The notes below the pieces were generated by a model that had not been told where the DNA came from, did no database searches, and saw nothing but the letters and a program-made list of their open reading frames with translations. A stretch of DNA of 64,000 nucleotides from Zopfochytrium polystomum (taxonomy: Eukaryota; Chytridiomycota; Chytridiomycetes; Chytridiales; Chytridiaceae): NCBI GenBank assembly GCA_025765615.1, contig JAIVFJ010000235.1, positions 29,309 through 93,308 on the forward strand, written 5' to 3'. This document shows positions 9,700-20,890 of this stretch, piece by piece. The position numbers were made by a program, and so were the translations under genes. Numbering within the stretch: position 1 is the first letter of the stretch; every line of letters starts with the position of its first letter.

Positions 9700-10872
9700 G
9701 ATCGCGCTCTTAGCTGTGTGCGCCAACGGCCACGTCGTGGTTCTCCAGTGGTTTCGAGACAATTACCCGCACATATTGAATGGCCATCGTTTTCTCGGTC
9801 AGGAGTTTGAGGGCCGAGTGGCGTTTCTCAAGTCTGCCGCTTTGTCGAATCAGGTGCACTTATTCGCTGGTACGAGGAAATCGGCACCCCTCCGGCGGTG
9901 AAGTCTAGAATACTATGCGGATAGCGCTTTCCAATTGGATCATCTCGAACGGCTCAGGGATGCTGGATTAGCGATAGACATGAGTCACGCTATCAAAACT
10001 GCTTGCGATCTTGGCCAGGTGAAGGTCTTGCAGTGGTTGCGCAACTGGAGGTGGACTGCAGCCTGGAGTGACCTCCCCACAATCGCGACCATTTTTCGAC
10101 AAGTAGATGCTCTTCGCTGGTGGAAGGAGGAAATTTCAACGTAATTTCAGCGACGTGTTGCTTCCACTGGACGTATATGTACGCTGATGTCCTCCGGTTC
10201 TGGTTAGTGTAAAGGCCTTCACGACTCACTCCTGGAAGTGAGTAATTACCGGTCCAATGAAATGGAATCGCTTGCAAAGCATGGCTATCATCCAGACCAA
10301 TTTACCGCAACGTTCAGCAACCAAAACCCTGCGACTTCGGCCTTGTTGACGTTCTCCAGGTGACAATCATCTTCCAATCGAGTTGGACTGTAATAGTATT
10401 ACAAACGCGTGCAACCAGGGTAACATTGAAATGTTGGAATGGTGGAATAACAACAGACATCTTGAGGACTTCAATTGGACGGGACCACTGTATGAACATG
10501 TCTACTTGAGCCGAGGGAATCGCGACATCGTTGACTGGTGGGAGAACAGTAGTCTCAACTTCGAATGGCCTTCATCACTCAATTTGCTTTCTGTTCTCAC
10601 AGCCCTTGTTATGGCAAAGTTGACGCACTCCAATGCTGGTTGGACAAACCCTCAGGTCGGCAGGTGTTTTTCGACTGGTTGCTGACGAAATTGATGAGGA
10701 TGAAGGCGTAATCGACAAGGACCTGATATTGGAAATGCAAGACCTGGAGTGGTGCAGAAATTGGGTGGAAATGCCAAACCATTTTTTAATGATGCCAATC
10801 CATATTGAAAGTAGAACGGTGGAGGAAGGAGGCGGACTATTTGACGCTTTCGGTAATGTAGGTGTAAATTGA
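9700..10872 (+). pseudogene. Ankyrin-like WW-repeat gene relic
   Basis: Broken copy of the family seen at 1-1005. Pieces in different frames align in order with that gene: GHVVVLQWFRDNYPH, QVKVLQWLRN, VDALRWWKEE, NIEMLEWWNNN, SRGNRDIVDWWENSSLNFEW (the intact gene has SRANRDLLDWWENSGLYVQW), then LNLLSVLTAL and EMQDLEWCRNWVEMPNHF near the end. Frame changes and stops occur between the pieces, so no continuous product is possible. It sits between FMO1 and the damaged FMO2. Edges are approximate. Confidence 0.8.
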
Positions 10873-11442
10873 TAACTCTGTCAAAGTCTCACAGGACAAC
10901 TTACTTGCACGAAAACTCACTTGGTGCAAATGCTCAGGTTCATCAAGACCCGCAAACACACTGAACGGGAAGGTAGAAACTGCAAAACACAAAGGTCAAG
11001 GTCCAAATGCTCACATTGAGTGCATTCACTGCGCTCATCTTGACTGCGGAACGTGTGAGGGGAAAGCACCACCTGCATCTCAGTTCTTAGGAGTTTCAAA
11101 AGAACGTTCACGGGATGAAAGAGCCAAGTGACTCCAATCAGGCACTTTCAAAACTCCAAGCAATGTGGGTTTCTCTTTACCAGTTTCGTTTCCGCGGCGT
11201 CATCATACGTGGAATCGTTGCTTCGCGTGAAGGGCCTGTCTTTGCGAAATCCCGTCGAGTAAATCGCTAAGTATTGGTAATCAGCTACGATAACTTGGCT
11301 GAGTCGTCGCGAGATAGCGCACGGCGTGGTATTACTTAAAAGGGTTGAAGGGAGTGAAAAAAATTTTTCTGCTCCGCTGCAGCGTCGGGCGGAAGCTGTG
11401 GGAAATAGCAGAAGGCGGACGCGACGGAACCGACAAATCGAA
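10873..11442. other. Intergenic spacer upstream of FMO2
   Basis: No coding signal is recognised. It presumably contained the FMO2 promoter. Confidence 0.5.
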
Positions 11443-12655
11443 ATGCACATCCTCGTTGTCGGTGGGGGTGTCTCGGGCCCCGCCGCCGCCCTTGCCCTCA
11501 AGCGCGCCGGCCACGACGTCGAGCTCTTCGACCGCGTCCTCGACTTCCTCGACACCCCCGGAGGCCTCAACATCCACGAAAACGGCCTGCGCGTGCTCAG
11601 GCCTCCTCGACGACGACGTCCGCGCCGGCAGCGTCTGCGACTAGATGCGCAAGATCAACGGCGATCCCGTCGCCAGCTTCCCCACGTCCCGCTCCTGCGA
11701 CCTCGTCCAGATCAACATCCTGCGCACGACCTTGTCTCGCATCCTCACCAACACGCTGATACAGGAAGGGGTATACGTCCACGCCAACAAGCAGCTGATC
11801 GGAATCGAGCAGCCGACGGACGGCAGCCTCGGCGTAAGAGCAAAGTTCCACGACGGATCCGTCGCCGTCGGGGACATCCTGATCGGCGCCGACGGCGTTC
11901 ATTCGTGTGTCCGCCAGTGCCTGTTCCCGGACCGCAAACCGTCAAAGTACGGCATCGTGGGCTACTTTGGCGTCGTCGACCTCGACCCGTCCACCATCAA
12001 CTGGACTTCCCACGGCCACCACTTTTTCACCGACAACGTCTCCGCCAAATCCGGGATGGTCATGCGCGTCTCGGACACGCAGCTCTGCTGGCTCCTCTTT
12101 GAGCTCAAGCAGTCCGAAATCAACCTCGACTCGTGGAAGCCACAGCTCGACATTCGCAAGGATCGCGCCACGTCGGCGGAGATGGCCTGGCGGTGGGGGC
12201 TGCCGGACGTGTTCCAGCCCATGATCCTCGGTGCCAAGGAGATTCTTCCTCTGACTATCTACGACCTGGAGACCCTGCCGCACTGGTCCAAGCAAAATTG
12301 CGTGCTAGTTGGCAGCGCAAAGCACGCCATGGTGCCGTTCCTGGGCCAGACGTGCGGCGTCGGTTTAGAGGACGCCGAGGTGCTGGCGGCGCTGATTTCG
12401 CGGTTCCCCGGCGACCCGCGGAAGGCGTTTCACTTGTACCAGGAGGCACGCTACCAAAGGGTCAAGAAGATTGCAGAGGCCGCGAGGGTGCAGGGAAAGC
12501 GGCAATACTCGACGACGCCGTTCAGCGCGAGGATGGGTCAGCTGGTGATGAAGTTTGTGTCGGCGACGTCGGGGAGTCTGGCGTCAGAGGAGATTGTCGA
12601 GTATGATGGGCACGAGGCCGTGACGGAGATTCTGTTTAGGAACGGCTACCTATAG
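11443..12655 (+). pseudogene. FAD-dependent monooxygenase paralogue 2 (FMO2), frameshifted
   Basis: Very close relative of FMO3 over the whole length, starting MHILVVGGGVSGPAAALALK at 11443. Compared base by base with FMO3, 8 bases are missing at about 11599, which shifts the frame. A further 6-base deletion creates TAG at 11642-11644. An intact frame resumes at 11645 and runs to TAG at 12655, including GADGVHSCVR and the GD-motif variant GSAKHAM. The second segment could give a 336-residue product lacking the FAD Rossmann motif, so it should not be a functional monooxygenase. Homology to FMO3 continues into the 3' flank, which points to DNA-level duplication. Confidence 0.9.
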
Positions 12656-13169
12656 TCCGACTCAGCACACGCTTATTCCTAACCCTTTAGAGTTTGGGTT
12701 CTTCTGCATCAGATGGGCAATCCACTTCAGACCTCCTCTCCAACTTGCAACCTTTACTTCCACCTCTGTTTGATCCGTGTTTGGTGCCCAGTCGTGACGG
12801 GGGCGGGTTAGAGCTCAGAATTTTTTTCCTCAGACACGCAGAGCGTTTGGTGCATTGGACCCACATTTGAAAGCCCTTCATCTAAGCATTGCTGGCACCC
12901 CTGTTCCTTGTGCCAACTCGTTGAGTTGGCCTGGACGCCAGCTATACGTGGCACGGCCGCCCGGTAAGGGCAAAAGCGCGGCCATGCCAGATTTGGAGCT
13001 TTTCTTGGGAAAGCGCCTTTTTAGGCCAACCCATCTTCCTTCGAACTATATCGAAACTTAGTGAGTGGTTTGAAAAGATGATTGAGAGGTGGAGCGCCAT
13101 TTCCGAACCGTACCTCGCTCTTGATCGCCGATTTCAATCGTTTCAAACGAATTAGAAACCGCTGGGATC
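12656..13169. other. 3' flank of FMO2
   Basis: Contains a stretch around 12700-12780 (TTCTTCTGCATCAGAT and following) similar to the 3' flank of FMO3 around 16157-16240 (TTCTTCTGCATTAGAT). The duplicated segment therefore extended past the coding region. No gene is recognised. Confidence 0.6.
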
Positions 13170-13173
13170 GACC

Positions 13174-13640
13174 ATGGCAGACGCAGTTCTTGCGGCAGCG
13201 CTGGCCGGTGGCGCCGCCGCCGCGCACGTCCACGTCCTGGGCTGGTGGAAAAGGTCGCGCCTGTCCCGACTACTCCCGGGGGCATCGGGTTGGACAAAGC
13301 AGAGTGGGCTGGAGAATTTCGATACTGACAGGATGAAGACAGCTCTGCTGCATTCCTTTCTCGATCGTTTCTATGTTTTCAATACAGACCCGGAGTAACA
13401 GAAAATGAACGACATGTACACTTCAAGTAAATAGTAGTTATCTCCGTCACTGACGACTTGCAGATTATCCCTTCGATTGCAACATCGCATGACAGCAAGG
13501 GGAGTGAAGGCGAAATGCAGGACCTGGAATGGTGCAAAAGAAAATGGTGTGGCGCTGCCGAACTATTTCTTTGACGACAATTCGTTGAAAGTAAAACGGT
13601 GGAGGAAGGAACCATGTCCGGCTGTTCGGTGATGAACGTC
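13174..13640 (+). pseudogene. Ankyrin-like gene fragment (second relic)
   Basis: Short remains of the ankyrin-like family. Near the start is a VHVLGWWKRS unit. At 13515-13610 the pieces EMQDLEWCKR and NGVALPNYFFDDNSLKVKRW match the C-terminus of the intact gene (EMADIEWCRR, NGLELPARFLSDESLKVRRW). One extra A in the run at about 13540 separates the two frames. Most of the gene is gone. It lies between FMO2 and FMO3, repeating the pattern of the first relic between FMO1 and FMO2. Confidence 0.7.
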
Positions 13641-14848
13641 GCAATTGATACAAATAAAAGTCAGGTTCGCATCTTTAAGATTCTGATTCACTGCGCGTTG
13701 GGTGAAGCGTCAGCTTCTGGTACATTGTTTCACTTATGTTTGTACCTTTTCTTCTTGTTTTTCTTTTGTTCATTTTTTTGTTGCGGTCGCACAAAACTTT
13801 AACAACTGATTTTATTGCATGCGTGCCACCCCAACACGGCAAAAAGAAAGAAAGAAGAAAGAAAGCAAATGCAGCCTCGCGTTATTCTTTTTTTTTTTTT
13901 CGTTTTTGGATCACACAAGAAACAGGGCAGAGGCAAGCAAGGCTAACAAGCAGACATGCAAGGCTAATGTCAATCCACACAAGGATAACAAGCAGATACA
14001 CAAGGCCAAGCTGCAGATACGAAAAACCACACACATCATTTCGATGGTGCGGCTGCTCTGTTTTTTTTTTCAGTATTAGCATTGTATTATCAAAGATTCT
14101 CAACGAGCTCGTGCTGTTCTGCTGCCTTTGTCTGTGCCCAGGTAAACAATCTGTTTTCTGTTTTTCACACACAACTCTTTTTCTTCATGCACCAATTTTT
14201 CTATGTTTTGTGCAGCTTCCAGATGCTGTCTGAGAATGATAGCCAATGATGGTGTTGGCCCAGAATGGCTTTGTGAGTCAGTAACAGATCCTCTATTGCA
14301 AACAAAGGTTTTTCGAGGCGTTTGAAATCTGCTGGTTTTGCTTTGAGGGAAGTGGTGAATGCCGGCTCCACCGCTGTTTGAATGAAGATTTTTGTTCTTG
14401 GACGGCGCGGATTTTGCAATCGACCATCGTGGAGGTGGTGAATTCCGTTGCGCATTGGTAAGAGTATGATTTAATGAAAGGAAAAAATAATTTATAAGCA
14501 GCTTCATCGCGCGCTGTCCTTTCAGTTTGCGGGCGCGTAGTTTTGCCGCGTCCGCATTGGGCCCAACGAAAACAAGGCCTTGCCGCACAGAATAATTTGA
14601 GCTCTGCCGCTCTTGTGTTGTGGCGAAAGCCCAAAGGGAACATTCCGTCTTTTGTGGACGTGACTGCAGCAAACAAAACAAACACAGACAGACAAACACA
14701 CAAACGCACACACACACACACACACACACACTCACTCACTCACTCTCACCCTCTCTTGTCATCTCCGCTCCCGCCCCACGCCCACGCCGACGGACGGCAT
14801 CGGGCACAGCCCGCAATTACGACGGACGACCAGTCAGTCAAATCAAAG
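13641..14848. other. Intergenic spacer upstream of FMO3
   Basis: Long AT-richer spacer with T-rich tracts and imperfect repeats of an ACAAGCAGA / CAAGGCTAA pattern at 13925-14010. A (CA)n microsatellite at 14707-14731 runs into ACTC repeats. Open frames here are carried by low-complexity DNA. No gene is recognised; the last part is probably the FMO3 leader. Confidence 0.5.
14707..14731. repeat. (CA)n microsatellite
   Basis: About 12 CA units followed by ACTC repeats, in the leader region roughly 120 bases before the FMO3 start. Confidence 0.95.
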
Positions 14849-16075
14849 ATGCGCATCCTCGTGGTCGGTGGGGGTGTCTCGGGCCCCGCCGCCGCCCTCG
14901 CCCTCAAGCGCGCCGGCCACGACGTCGAGCTCTTCGACCGTGTCCTCGACTTCCTCGACGCCCCCGCCGGCCTCAACGTCTCCGAGAACGGCATGCGCGT
15001 GCTCAAGCGCCTCGGCCTCCTCGACGCAGTCGTCGCCGCCGGCAGCGTGTGCGACTCGTTCGAGATGCGCAAGATCAACGGCGATCCCGTCGCCAGCTTC
15101 CCCACGTCCCGCTCCGGCGACCTCGTCCAGATCAACATCCTGCGTACGACCTTGTCTCGCATCCTTACCAACACGCTGATCCAGGAAGGGGTATACGTCA
15201 ACGCCAACAAGCAGCTGATCGGAATCGAGCAGGCGACGGACGGCAGTCTCGGCGTAAGAGCAAAGTTCCACGACGGCTCCGTCGCCGTCGGGGACATCCT
15301 GATCGGCGCGGACGGCGTCCACTCGGGCGTCCGCCAGTGCCTGTTCCCGGACCGCAAACCGTCAAAGTACGGCATCGTGGGCTACTTTGGCATCGTCGAC
15401 CTCGACCCGTCTACCATCAACTGGACTTCCCGCAGCCACCACTTTTTCACCGACAACATCGCCGGCAAATCCGGGATGGTCATGCGCGTCTCGGACACGC
15501 AGCTCGGCTGGCTCCTCTTCGAGCTCAAGCAGTCCGAAATCAGCCTCGACTCGTGGAAGCCGCTGTTCGACCTGCGCGAGGAGCGCGCATCACTGGCCGA
15601 GATGGCTCGGCGGTGGCGGCTGCCGGACGTGTTCCAGCCCATGATCCTCGGCGCCAAGGAGATCGTGCCCCTGACCATCTACGACCTGGAGACCCTGCCC
15701 CACTGGTCCAAGCAAAACTGCGTGCTGATAGGCGGCGCCAAGCACGCCATGGTGCCGTTCCTCGGCCAGGCGTGCTCCGTCGGGTTGGAGGACGCCGAGG
15801 TGCTGGCGGCGCTTATTTCGCGGTTCCCAAGCGATCCATGGAGGGCGTTTCAGCTGTACCAGGAGTCGCGGTACCATAGGGTCAGGAAGATTGCAGAGGC
15901 CGCGAGGGTGCAGGGGAAGCGGCAGTACTCGACGACGCCGTTCAGCGCGAAGGTCGGGCACCTGGTGATGAAGTTTGCGTCGGCGACGTCGGGGAGCCTG
16001 GCGTCGGAGGAGATTGTCGAGTACGATGGGCACGAGGCCGTGACAGAGATTCTGTTTAGGAACGGCTACCTGTAG
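14849..16075 (+). CDS. FAD-dependent monooxygenase, paralogue 3 (FMO3)
   Basis: Intronless, 408 residues, intact. The Rossmann motif RILVVGGGVSGPAAA begins at residue 2 and strand 2 ends at ELFDR. GADGVHSGVR lies mid-protein, and the GD-motif position reads GGAKHAMVPFLGQACS in place of GDAAH. The C-terminus is LFRNGYL. Nearest relative in the window is the broken FMO2; these two look like the most recent duplication. The frame is open about 100 codons upstream through the CA repeat, but the ATG at 14849 matches the start of all paralogues. Substrate unknown; a cytosolic flavin monooxygenase role is inferred from the fold. Confidence 0.9.
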   Translation: MRILVVGGGVSGPAAALALKRAGHDVELFDRVLDFLDAPAGLNVSENGMRVLKRLGLLDAVVAAGSVCDSFEMRKINGDPVASFPTSRSGDLVQINILRTTLSRILTNTLIQEGVYVNANKQLIGIEQATDGSLGVRAKFHDGSVAVGDILIGADGVHSGVRQCLFPDRKPSKYGIVGYFGIVDLDPSTINWTSRSHHFFTDNIAGKSGMVMRVSDTQLGWLLFELKQSEISLDSWKPLFDLREERASLAEMARRWRLPDVFQPMILGAKEIVPLTIYDLETLPHWSKQNCVLIGGAKHAMVPFLGQACSVGLEDAEVLAALISRFPSDPWRAFQLYQESRYHRVRKIAEAARVQGKRQYSTTPFSAKVGHLVMKFASATSGSLASEEIVEYDGHEAVTEILFRNGYL

Positions 16076-16253
16076 CGGGAACCGCTGCTGTTTGGTCAGA
16101 CAGATGTTCATCATCAACCTTATTTACTGCCCGGCGCACCATTTCCTTTTCTCTTCTTCTGCATTAGATAAGCATTCCACATCACGCCTCCTTCTCTTCA
16201 GCTCGAAAACTCTTCCTCCACTCTATGACTCGTGCAGGGTGATATCTCATGCG

Positions 16254-16304
<51 letters not shown>

Positions 16305-17216
16305 ATTTTGCTGCCCATTTTTTACAACAGAAGACTGTGATGCTTTCGAGCAGCGCCTTGAATAAGCATTTCTCGGGACGGTGTTTTTCATGCCCACTCG
16401 TGTTTCCAGCTGTCTTGGATGCCTGCCCACGTGGCCCGATTTCACGTGGCGGGCGGAGCCCCGGTCGCGGCGGAAGCGGGCGGCCCAGACCGACCGACTG
16501 GACTACTTTCTGTCGTTTCAAAGTCTTTCTCTCCCGCTCGCACTCTCTGTCTCTCTGTCTCTCTGTCGACCCATCCCATCATCACATCGTCCAACCACGC
16601 TTTGTCCAAGTGCCCTTATGCCGCCAACTCGGTTCCTTCCATCCCGCCAGTAGGCGTAAGTAACTTCAGCAAACGCATCAGCAGGGAATCACAACATGGC
16701 CGCTGCCACTACCAACAGCGCTGCAGTCGGCCACGGCACGCTCCGACGTTGTCGTGGCGGGTAATTTCGCCGACAGCACCAATAGCGCTTGCAACAAAAA
16801 GGATTTGGCCGTTCACTAGGTGGGTGCAGAGCTTCCCGAATCGTGCGGCGACAGCGAGAGAGAGAAAGACAGAGAGTGAGAGAGGCTGCGGACGCAGCGC
16901 CACCACCTTTTGTTGATGGCGGAACTCCCAACCGCACCGACGAAGGCATAAACCCCACTCCGACCTCCCACTCCTGTAGGCCCTATGAAGGCCACACCCC
17001 TGTTGCTCTTCGCCTGAAGAAAGCGGACGCCACCACCCACCCACACACGCACTCACACGGTGCAGCAGATCGGTGCAGGGGCGAGTGCGGCGGAAGCGGG
17101 TAACGGAAGAATTCGCTGCTTGCTCTCTGACTTCATCTCTCTGTCTCTTTGTCTGTCTCGCTGTCTCTTTCTTTGTCTCTCGCTATCTCGCCCTCCCACC
17201 TCCGACCAGCAACAAC
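16076..17216. other. Intergenic spacer between FMO3 and FMO4
   Basis: Holds the FMO3 3' flank, a 45-base poly(A) tract, and a pyrimidine-rich CTCTGTCT-type leader before FMO4. Frames within it are low complexity. No gene is recognised. Confidence 0.5.
16257..16301. repeat. Poly(A) tract, 45 bases
   Basis: Uninterrupted A run about 180 bases after the FMO3 stop. Confidence 0.95.
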
Positions 17217-18446
17217 ATGCGCATCCTCGTCATTGGCGGCGGCGTCTCCGGCCCCGTCGCCGCCCTGTTCCTCAAGCGCGCCGGCCACGACGTCGAGCTC
17301 TTCGACCGCGTCCTCGACCGCCTCGACGTCCCCGCTACCCTCAACATCCACGAGAACGGCTCGCGCGTCCTCAAGCACCTCGGCCTCCTCGACCAGGTCG
17401 TCGCCGCCGGAAACATCTGCGACCGCTACGACCTGCGCACCGTCACCGGCGACCCCGTCACTTCCTTCCCAAACCCGCGCAACGGCGACCTCGTCACCAT
17501 TACAATCGTCCGCAGCGTCTTTGTCCGCATCGTCCTCAACGCCCTCGTCATGGAGGGAGTCTACGTCCACCTCGACAAGCTGCTGGTCGGCATCGAGCAG
17601 CCGACGGACGGCGGCCTGGGCGTCAAGGCAAAGTTCAGGGACGGCACCGTCGCGTTTGGCGACATCCTGATCGGCGCCGACGGCGTCCACTCGGCCGTCC
17701 GCCGCGCGCTGTTCCCCACCCGCCACCCTGTCCCAGCCGGCATGGTCAGCTACTTTGGCATCGTCGACAACGATCCCTCCTTCAACTGGACCTCGCGCGA
17801 CCACGTCTTCTTCACCGACAACGCCACCGCCAAATCCGGCATGATCCAGCGCGTCTCGGACCGCCAGCTCGCCTGGTGCATCTTTGAACTGAAACCCGAC
17901 GAGATCGACCCGCGCGACGACTGGCGCCCGCTGCTGTTCGACCTCCGACAGAAACGCGCCGAGCTCGCCGACATGGCGAGGAGGTGGAAGCTGCCGCAGG
18001 TCTTTGAGGCCATGATCGTCGCCGCGAAGGAGATCATCCCAGTTACCATCCTGGACCTGGAGACCCTGCCGCAGTGGTCCGCAGGCAACTGCGTGCTGAT
18101 CGGCGGCGCCAAGCACGCCATGGTCCCGTTCCTGGGCCAGTCGTGCGGCGTCGCGCTCGAGGACGCCGAGGTGCTCGCGACGCTGCTCGCGCGGCTGCCC
18201 GCCGACCCGCGCCGCGCGTTCCAGCTGTTTCAGGACGCGCGGTTCCACCGCGTCCGCCGGCTCGCCGAGGCCGCGCGCACCCAGGGGAAGCGGCAGTTTG
18301 CGACCACCCCCATCGGCGCGACCGTCGGCAAGATCGTCATGAAGGTCGTGTCGGCGACCGGCGGCGGGTTCTCGGCTGACGAGATCGTGTCGTACGACGG
18401 GCAGGCCGCGGTGACGGAGATTTTGTTCCGGAACGGGCTGATTTAA
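17217..18446 (+). CDS. FAD-dependent monooxygenase, paralogue 4 (FMO4)
   Basis: Intronless, 409 residues, intact. Motifs in order: RILVIGGGVSGPVAALFLKR with the ELFDR strand end, GADGVHSAVRRALFP, and the altered GD motif GGAKHAMVPFLGQSCG. It is more divergent from FMO3 than FMO2 is, with its own variants (LRTVTGDPVTSFPNPRNGDL). GC content at third positions is very high. The ATG at 17217 aligns with the common M(R/H)ILV start; upstream frame extension is a CTCTGTCT-rich leader. Function inferred from the family only. Confidence 0.9.
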   Translation: MRILVIGGGVSGPVAALFLKRAGHDVELFDRVLDRLDVPATLNIHENGSRVLKHLGLLDQVVAAGNICDRYDLRTVTGDPVTSFPNPRNGDLVTITIVRSVFVRIVLNALVMEGVYVHLDKLLVGIEQPTDGGLGVKAKFRDGTVAFGDILIGADGVHSAVRRALFPTRHPVPAGMVSYFGIVDNDPSFNWTSRDHVFFTDNATAKSGMIQRVSDRQLAWCIFELKPDEIDPRDDWRPLLFDLRQKRAELADMARRWKLPQVFEAMIVAAKEIIPVTILDLETLPQWSAGNCVLIGGAKHAMVPFLGQSCGVALEDAEVLATLLARLPADPRRAFQLFQDARFHRVRRLAEAARTQGKRQFATTPIGATVGKIVMKVVSATGGGFSADEIVSYDGQAAVTEILFRNGLI

Positions 18447-19026
18447 GTGTGGCCGATTTGATGATGAGAGGATGATGCGTTGGATGATCCTGGGGTGTCT
18501 GTGCGCACCCAACGGTAATATTATTCTACGTCTTGTGAAAACGTTGCGAATATGTTGCTTGTTTGAGCGACTTTTTGTAGTGCCAAGGACCCCTGCCGTT
18601 GGGATCGGCCGCCTCTTCGCTTTTGAACTTCTACCTCCTCCCTTTTCCATTAGTTTGACATTCCACATTGCAACTATCACTCCTCTCTTGTTGCCCTACA
18701 CTTTCACGTTTGTCACTACTCGCTCGGCCTCCGTCTCGGTGCGTTCGGGCCGAAATGGACATAAGGACTTCATGCATTAAATAGAAAACACTGGATGGTA
18801 TCCGCCGTCTTGTCCAGAAAAGGAAACCTGGATGCCGCTGCAAAAATGCGGATTCCTTGCGGGATAGTTTTACAGACTTTCACATGTACTTTAAGGTTAT
18901 TGGGCGGATAAATGCAACTTTCCTCTGCCGCGCCTTGGTGGCGCCCATTGCCCTCACCTGACCCCAATGAAGTGTTCAAAACTTTCCTTGATCGCAGTTT
19001 CTTATATGTTACAGAGCGCTTACAAC
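18447..19026. other. Intergenic spacer
   Basis: Convergent region between FMO4 (plus) and the arrestin-like gene (minus). No further gene is recognised; it should carry both 3' UTRs. Confidence 0.5.
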
Positions 19027-20737
19027 TCACTCCTCGTACGTCGGCAGCGACTCCTCTTCGCCTACCCCCGCACCACAGCACAGCGCTTCCTCACTACCTC
19101 CCCGCAAGTGCCCGTCCCAAGTCCAAGCTCCTTCCGCCAGACCTCCAAACGTCTCCTCACCTATTCCGCACGGCCGCCACGATGCCCACTCTCTCCGACA
19201 TCCACAAAGACCCGAGTCCGGCACTGCACCAATCGCTGTGGAAGTAGGCGCAGTGATCTCGGGCCGCCGGCTGACTGCGGAGGCAACAGTGTCCCTTGAA
19301 AGGGGGGAAACGACGACGGGGATCGAGAACGTCATCGGCGACCGCGGTGTTCCAAAGAGCAGCTGCGCGAAAAATACGGTGATCCGCAGCCGGTGCGTGG
19401 ACTGCAGCCACGGGGTCGTGGAAACGGACGTTGGCGCCGGGAGCTGCGGCGGCAGGTCAATGTCCATCTGAGTGTGAGTTTTTGAATCGGATTAGTTGCG
19501 TCACGGTAACAGCACAGGTCACGAGGCAGCTACGCAATACCTTATTGAGCTTTGAGAAATCGCTCCACCTCGTCGCCGTGTCGACCTTGACCACGCGCGA
19601 CTCGTATAAGCCAAGGACGCCCTTCACGGACGCACGGTACTCGTGCACGAGCTCGAACCGGACGTTCGCGATCGTTACGCTGGGCTCTCCCGTCGCGCCT
19701 CGGCTCGCGGCGGCCTCCCGTGGCGGGACGGCGCGCTCCACCGACGCCCGGAACCGAACCCGAAACGGCGCACCGGGGACGACCACCCTCGGACACTCCG
19801 CTCGGCACCAAACCCCGTCCCCCGCGACCGTGACCGCCGCCGCGACCGACCGCGGGCCGCCGCGCAATCGTTCCGTCTCGAACGCGCGCGCGACCGCGGG
19901 TTCCAGCGGCGCGAGACCGCGACCGATCCGGACCGCGGCTGTCGCGGTGGGGTACGCGGTCGCTGCGGGCCAGCCGCGGGCGGTGGGGAGAAGTGGGGCG
20001 TAGTGGACTGTTGCGTCGAAGGTGTAGGCGACTTCAACGGATAGGGAGGACCGGGATGGGTCGAAGCCGCGCAGAGGGGTTGGTGGTGATTCGGCGTCAT
20101 TGACGGTTGCGATGGCAACGGGTGGGATACGGACGAGCTGCGTGGCGGGGAGTCGTTGCGCAGTGGCACGGGGAACGATTATTTGGAAGGGGAGGTCGAC
20201 TGATGCTGAGAGGGGGCCAACGGGGACTGGTATGGGGTGGGTGATATCGAGGAGGGTGCCGGAGAGGCTGCGGCCGAGGGTGCTTGTGCGGGTGTGGATT
20301 GTAGGCTTTGCGGAGACGGTGCAGCGGAGGCGGATGGAGGCGAAGATGAGGGTACGTGCAGGCAAGAGATGCAGACGGGGTTTGACGCGGAGGATGCCTG
20401 CTACGATGAGGTCATCGATGCCGGGGATGCCTGTGACAAACTGACTCGCGTCGTGCGTGCTGGCGATGGAAGCACTCTTATCATAACCGGGTCGGGCGGC
20501 GGTGACGATATCGAGGCCTTGAGAAAAAGAGTCGGACGAGGTTTTGCGAGGGACGGATACGACGGCGGAGTTGTTGCGGCTAATCGGGGAGAGGAGCCGG
20601 CTGATTGTGGAGAGGCGGATGAGGCCTGCGGAGTTTGAAGAGTGTCTCGAGACGGGAGCGGCAGGATGGATACGTCCATGGCTGTTTTTCGTGTCAATGC
20701 TTGCGCAATCGGTGGTTCTGATTTGGGATGAGGGCAA
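19027..20737 (-). CDS. Alpha-arrestin-like protein (ART family)
   Basis: Two exons, 20737-19541 and 19467-19027, join in frame (FSKLNK then MDIDLPPQL) to give about 545 residues. The first exon has a Ser-rich N-terminus and an arrestin N-domain-like beta sandwich (SIRLRCTVSAKPTIHTRT, SASVDLPFQIIVP). The C-domain follows (VTIANVRFELVHEYRA). The protein ends LPTYEE, an LPxY variant of the PY motif that recruits Rsp5/Nedd4 ubiquitin ligases. Alpha-arrestins act as ligase adaptors for endocytosis of plasma-membrane transporters, which fits this tail. The Cys/Gly-rich stretch just before the tail is less typical and could hide another small intron. Confidence 0.65.
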
Positions 20738-20832
20738 GTTACAAGCAACAGAGGCGGGGCGGCGATGGGCTTGTAGTTATATCAAATGGGATTTTGCTTC
20801 AAGCGCTTGGTTTCGACACTTAGTCTTAGTCT

Positions 20833-20890
<58 letters not shown>

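Noticed and set aside
16257..16301. 45-base poly(A) downstream of FMO3 as the tail of a retroposed gene
   Set aside because: FMO2 and FMO3 share 3' flanking sequence and no target-site duplication is visible around FMO3. A slippage-prone A tract in duplicated DNA explains it better.
17133..18680. Long minus-strand ORF opposite FMO4 (and similar ones opposite FMO1, FMO3, FMO6)
   Set aside because: Antisense frames of very GC-rich coding sequence lacking stops; the plus-strand proteins carry the conserved motifs.
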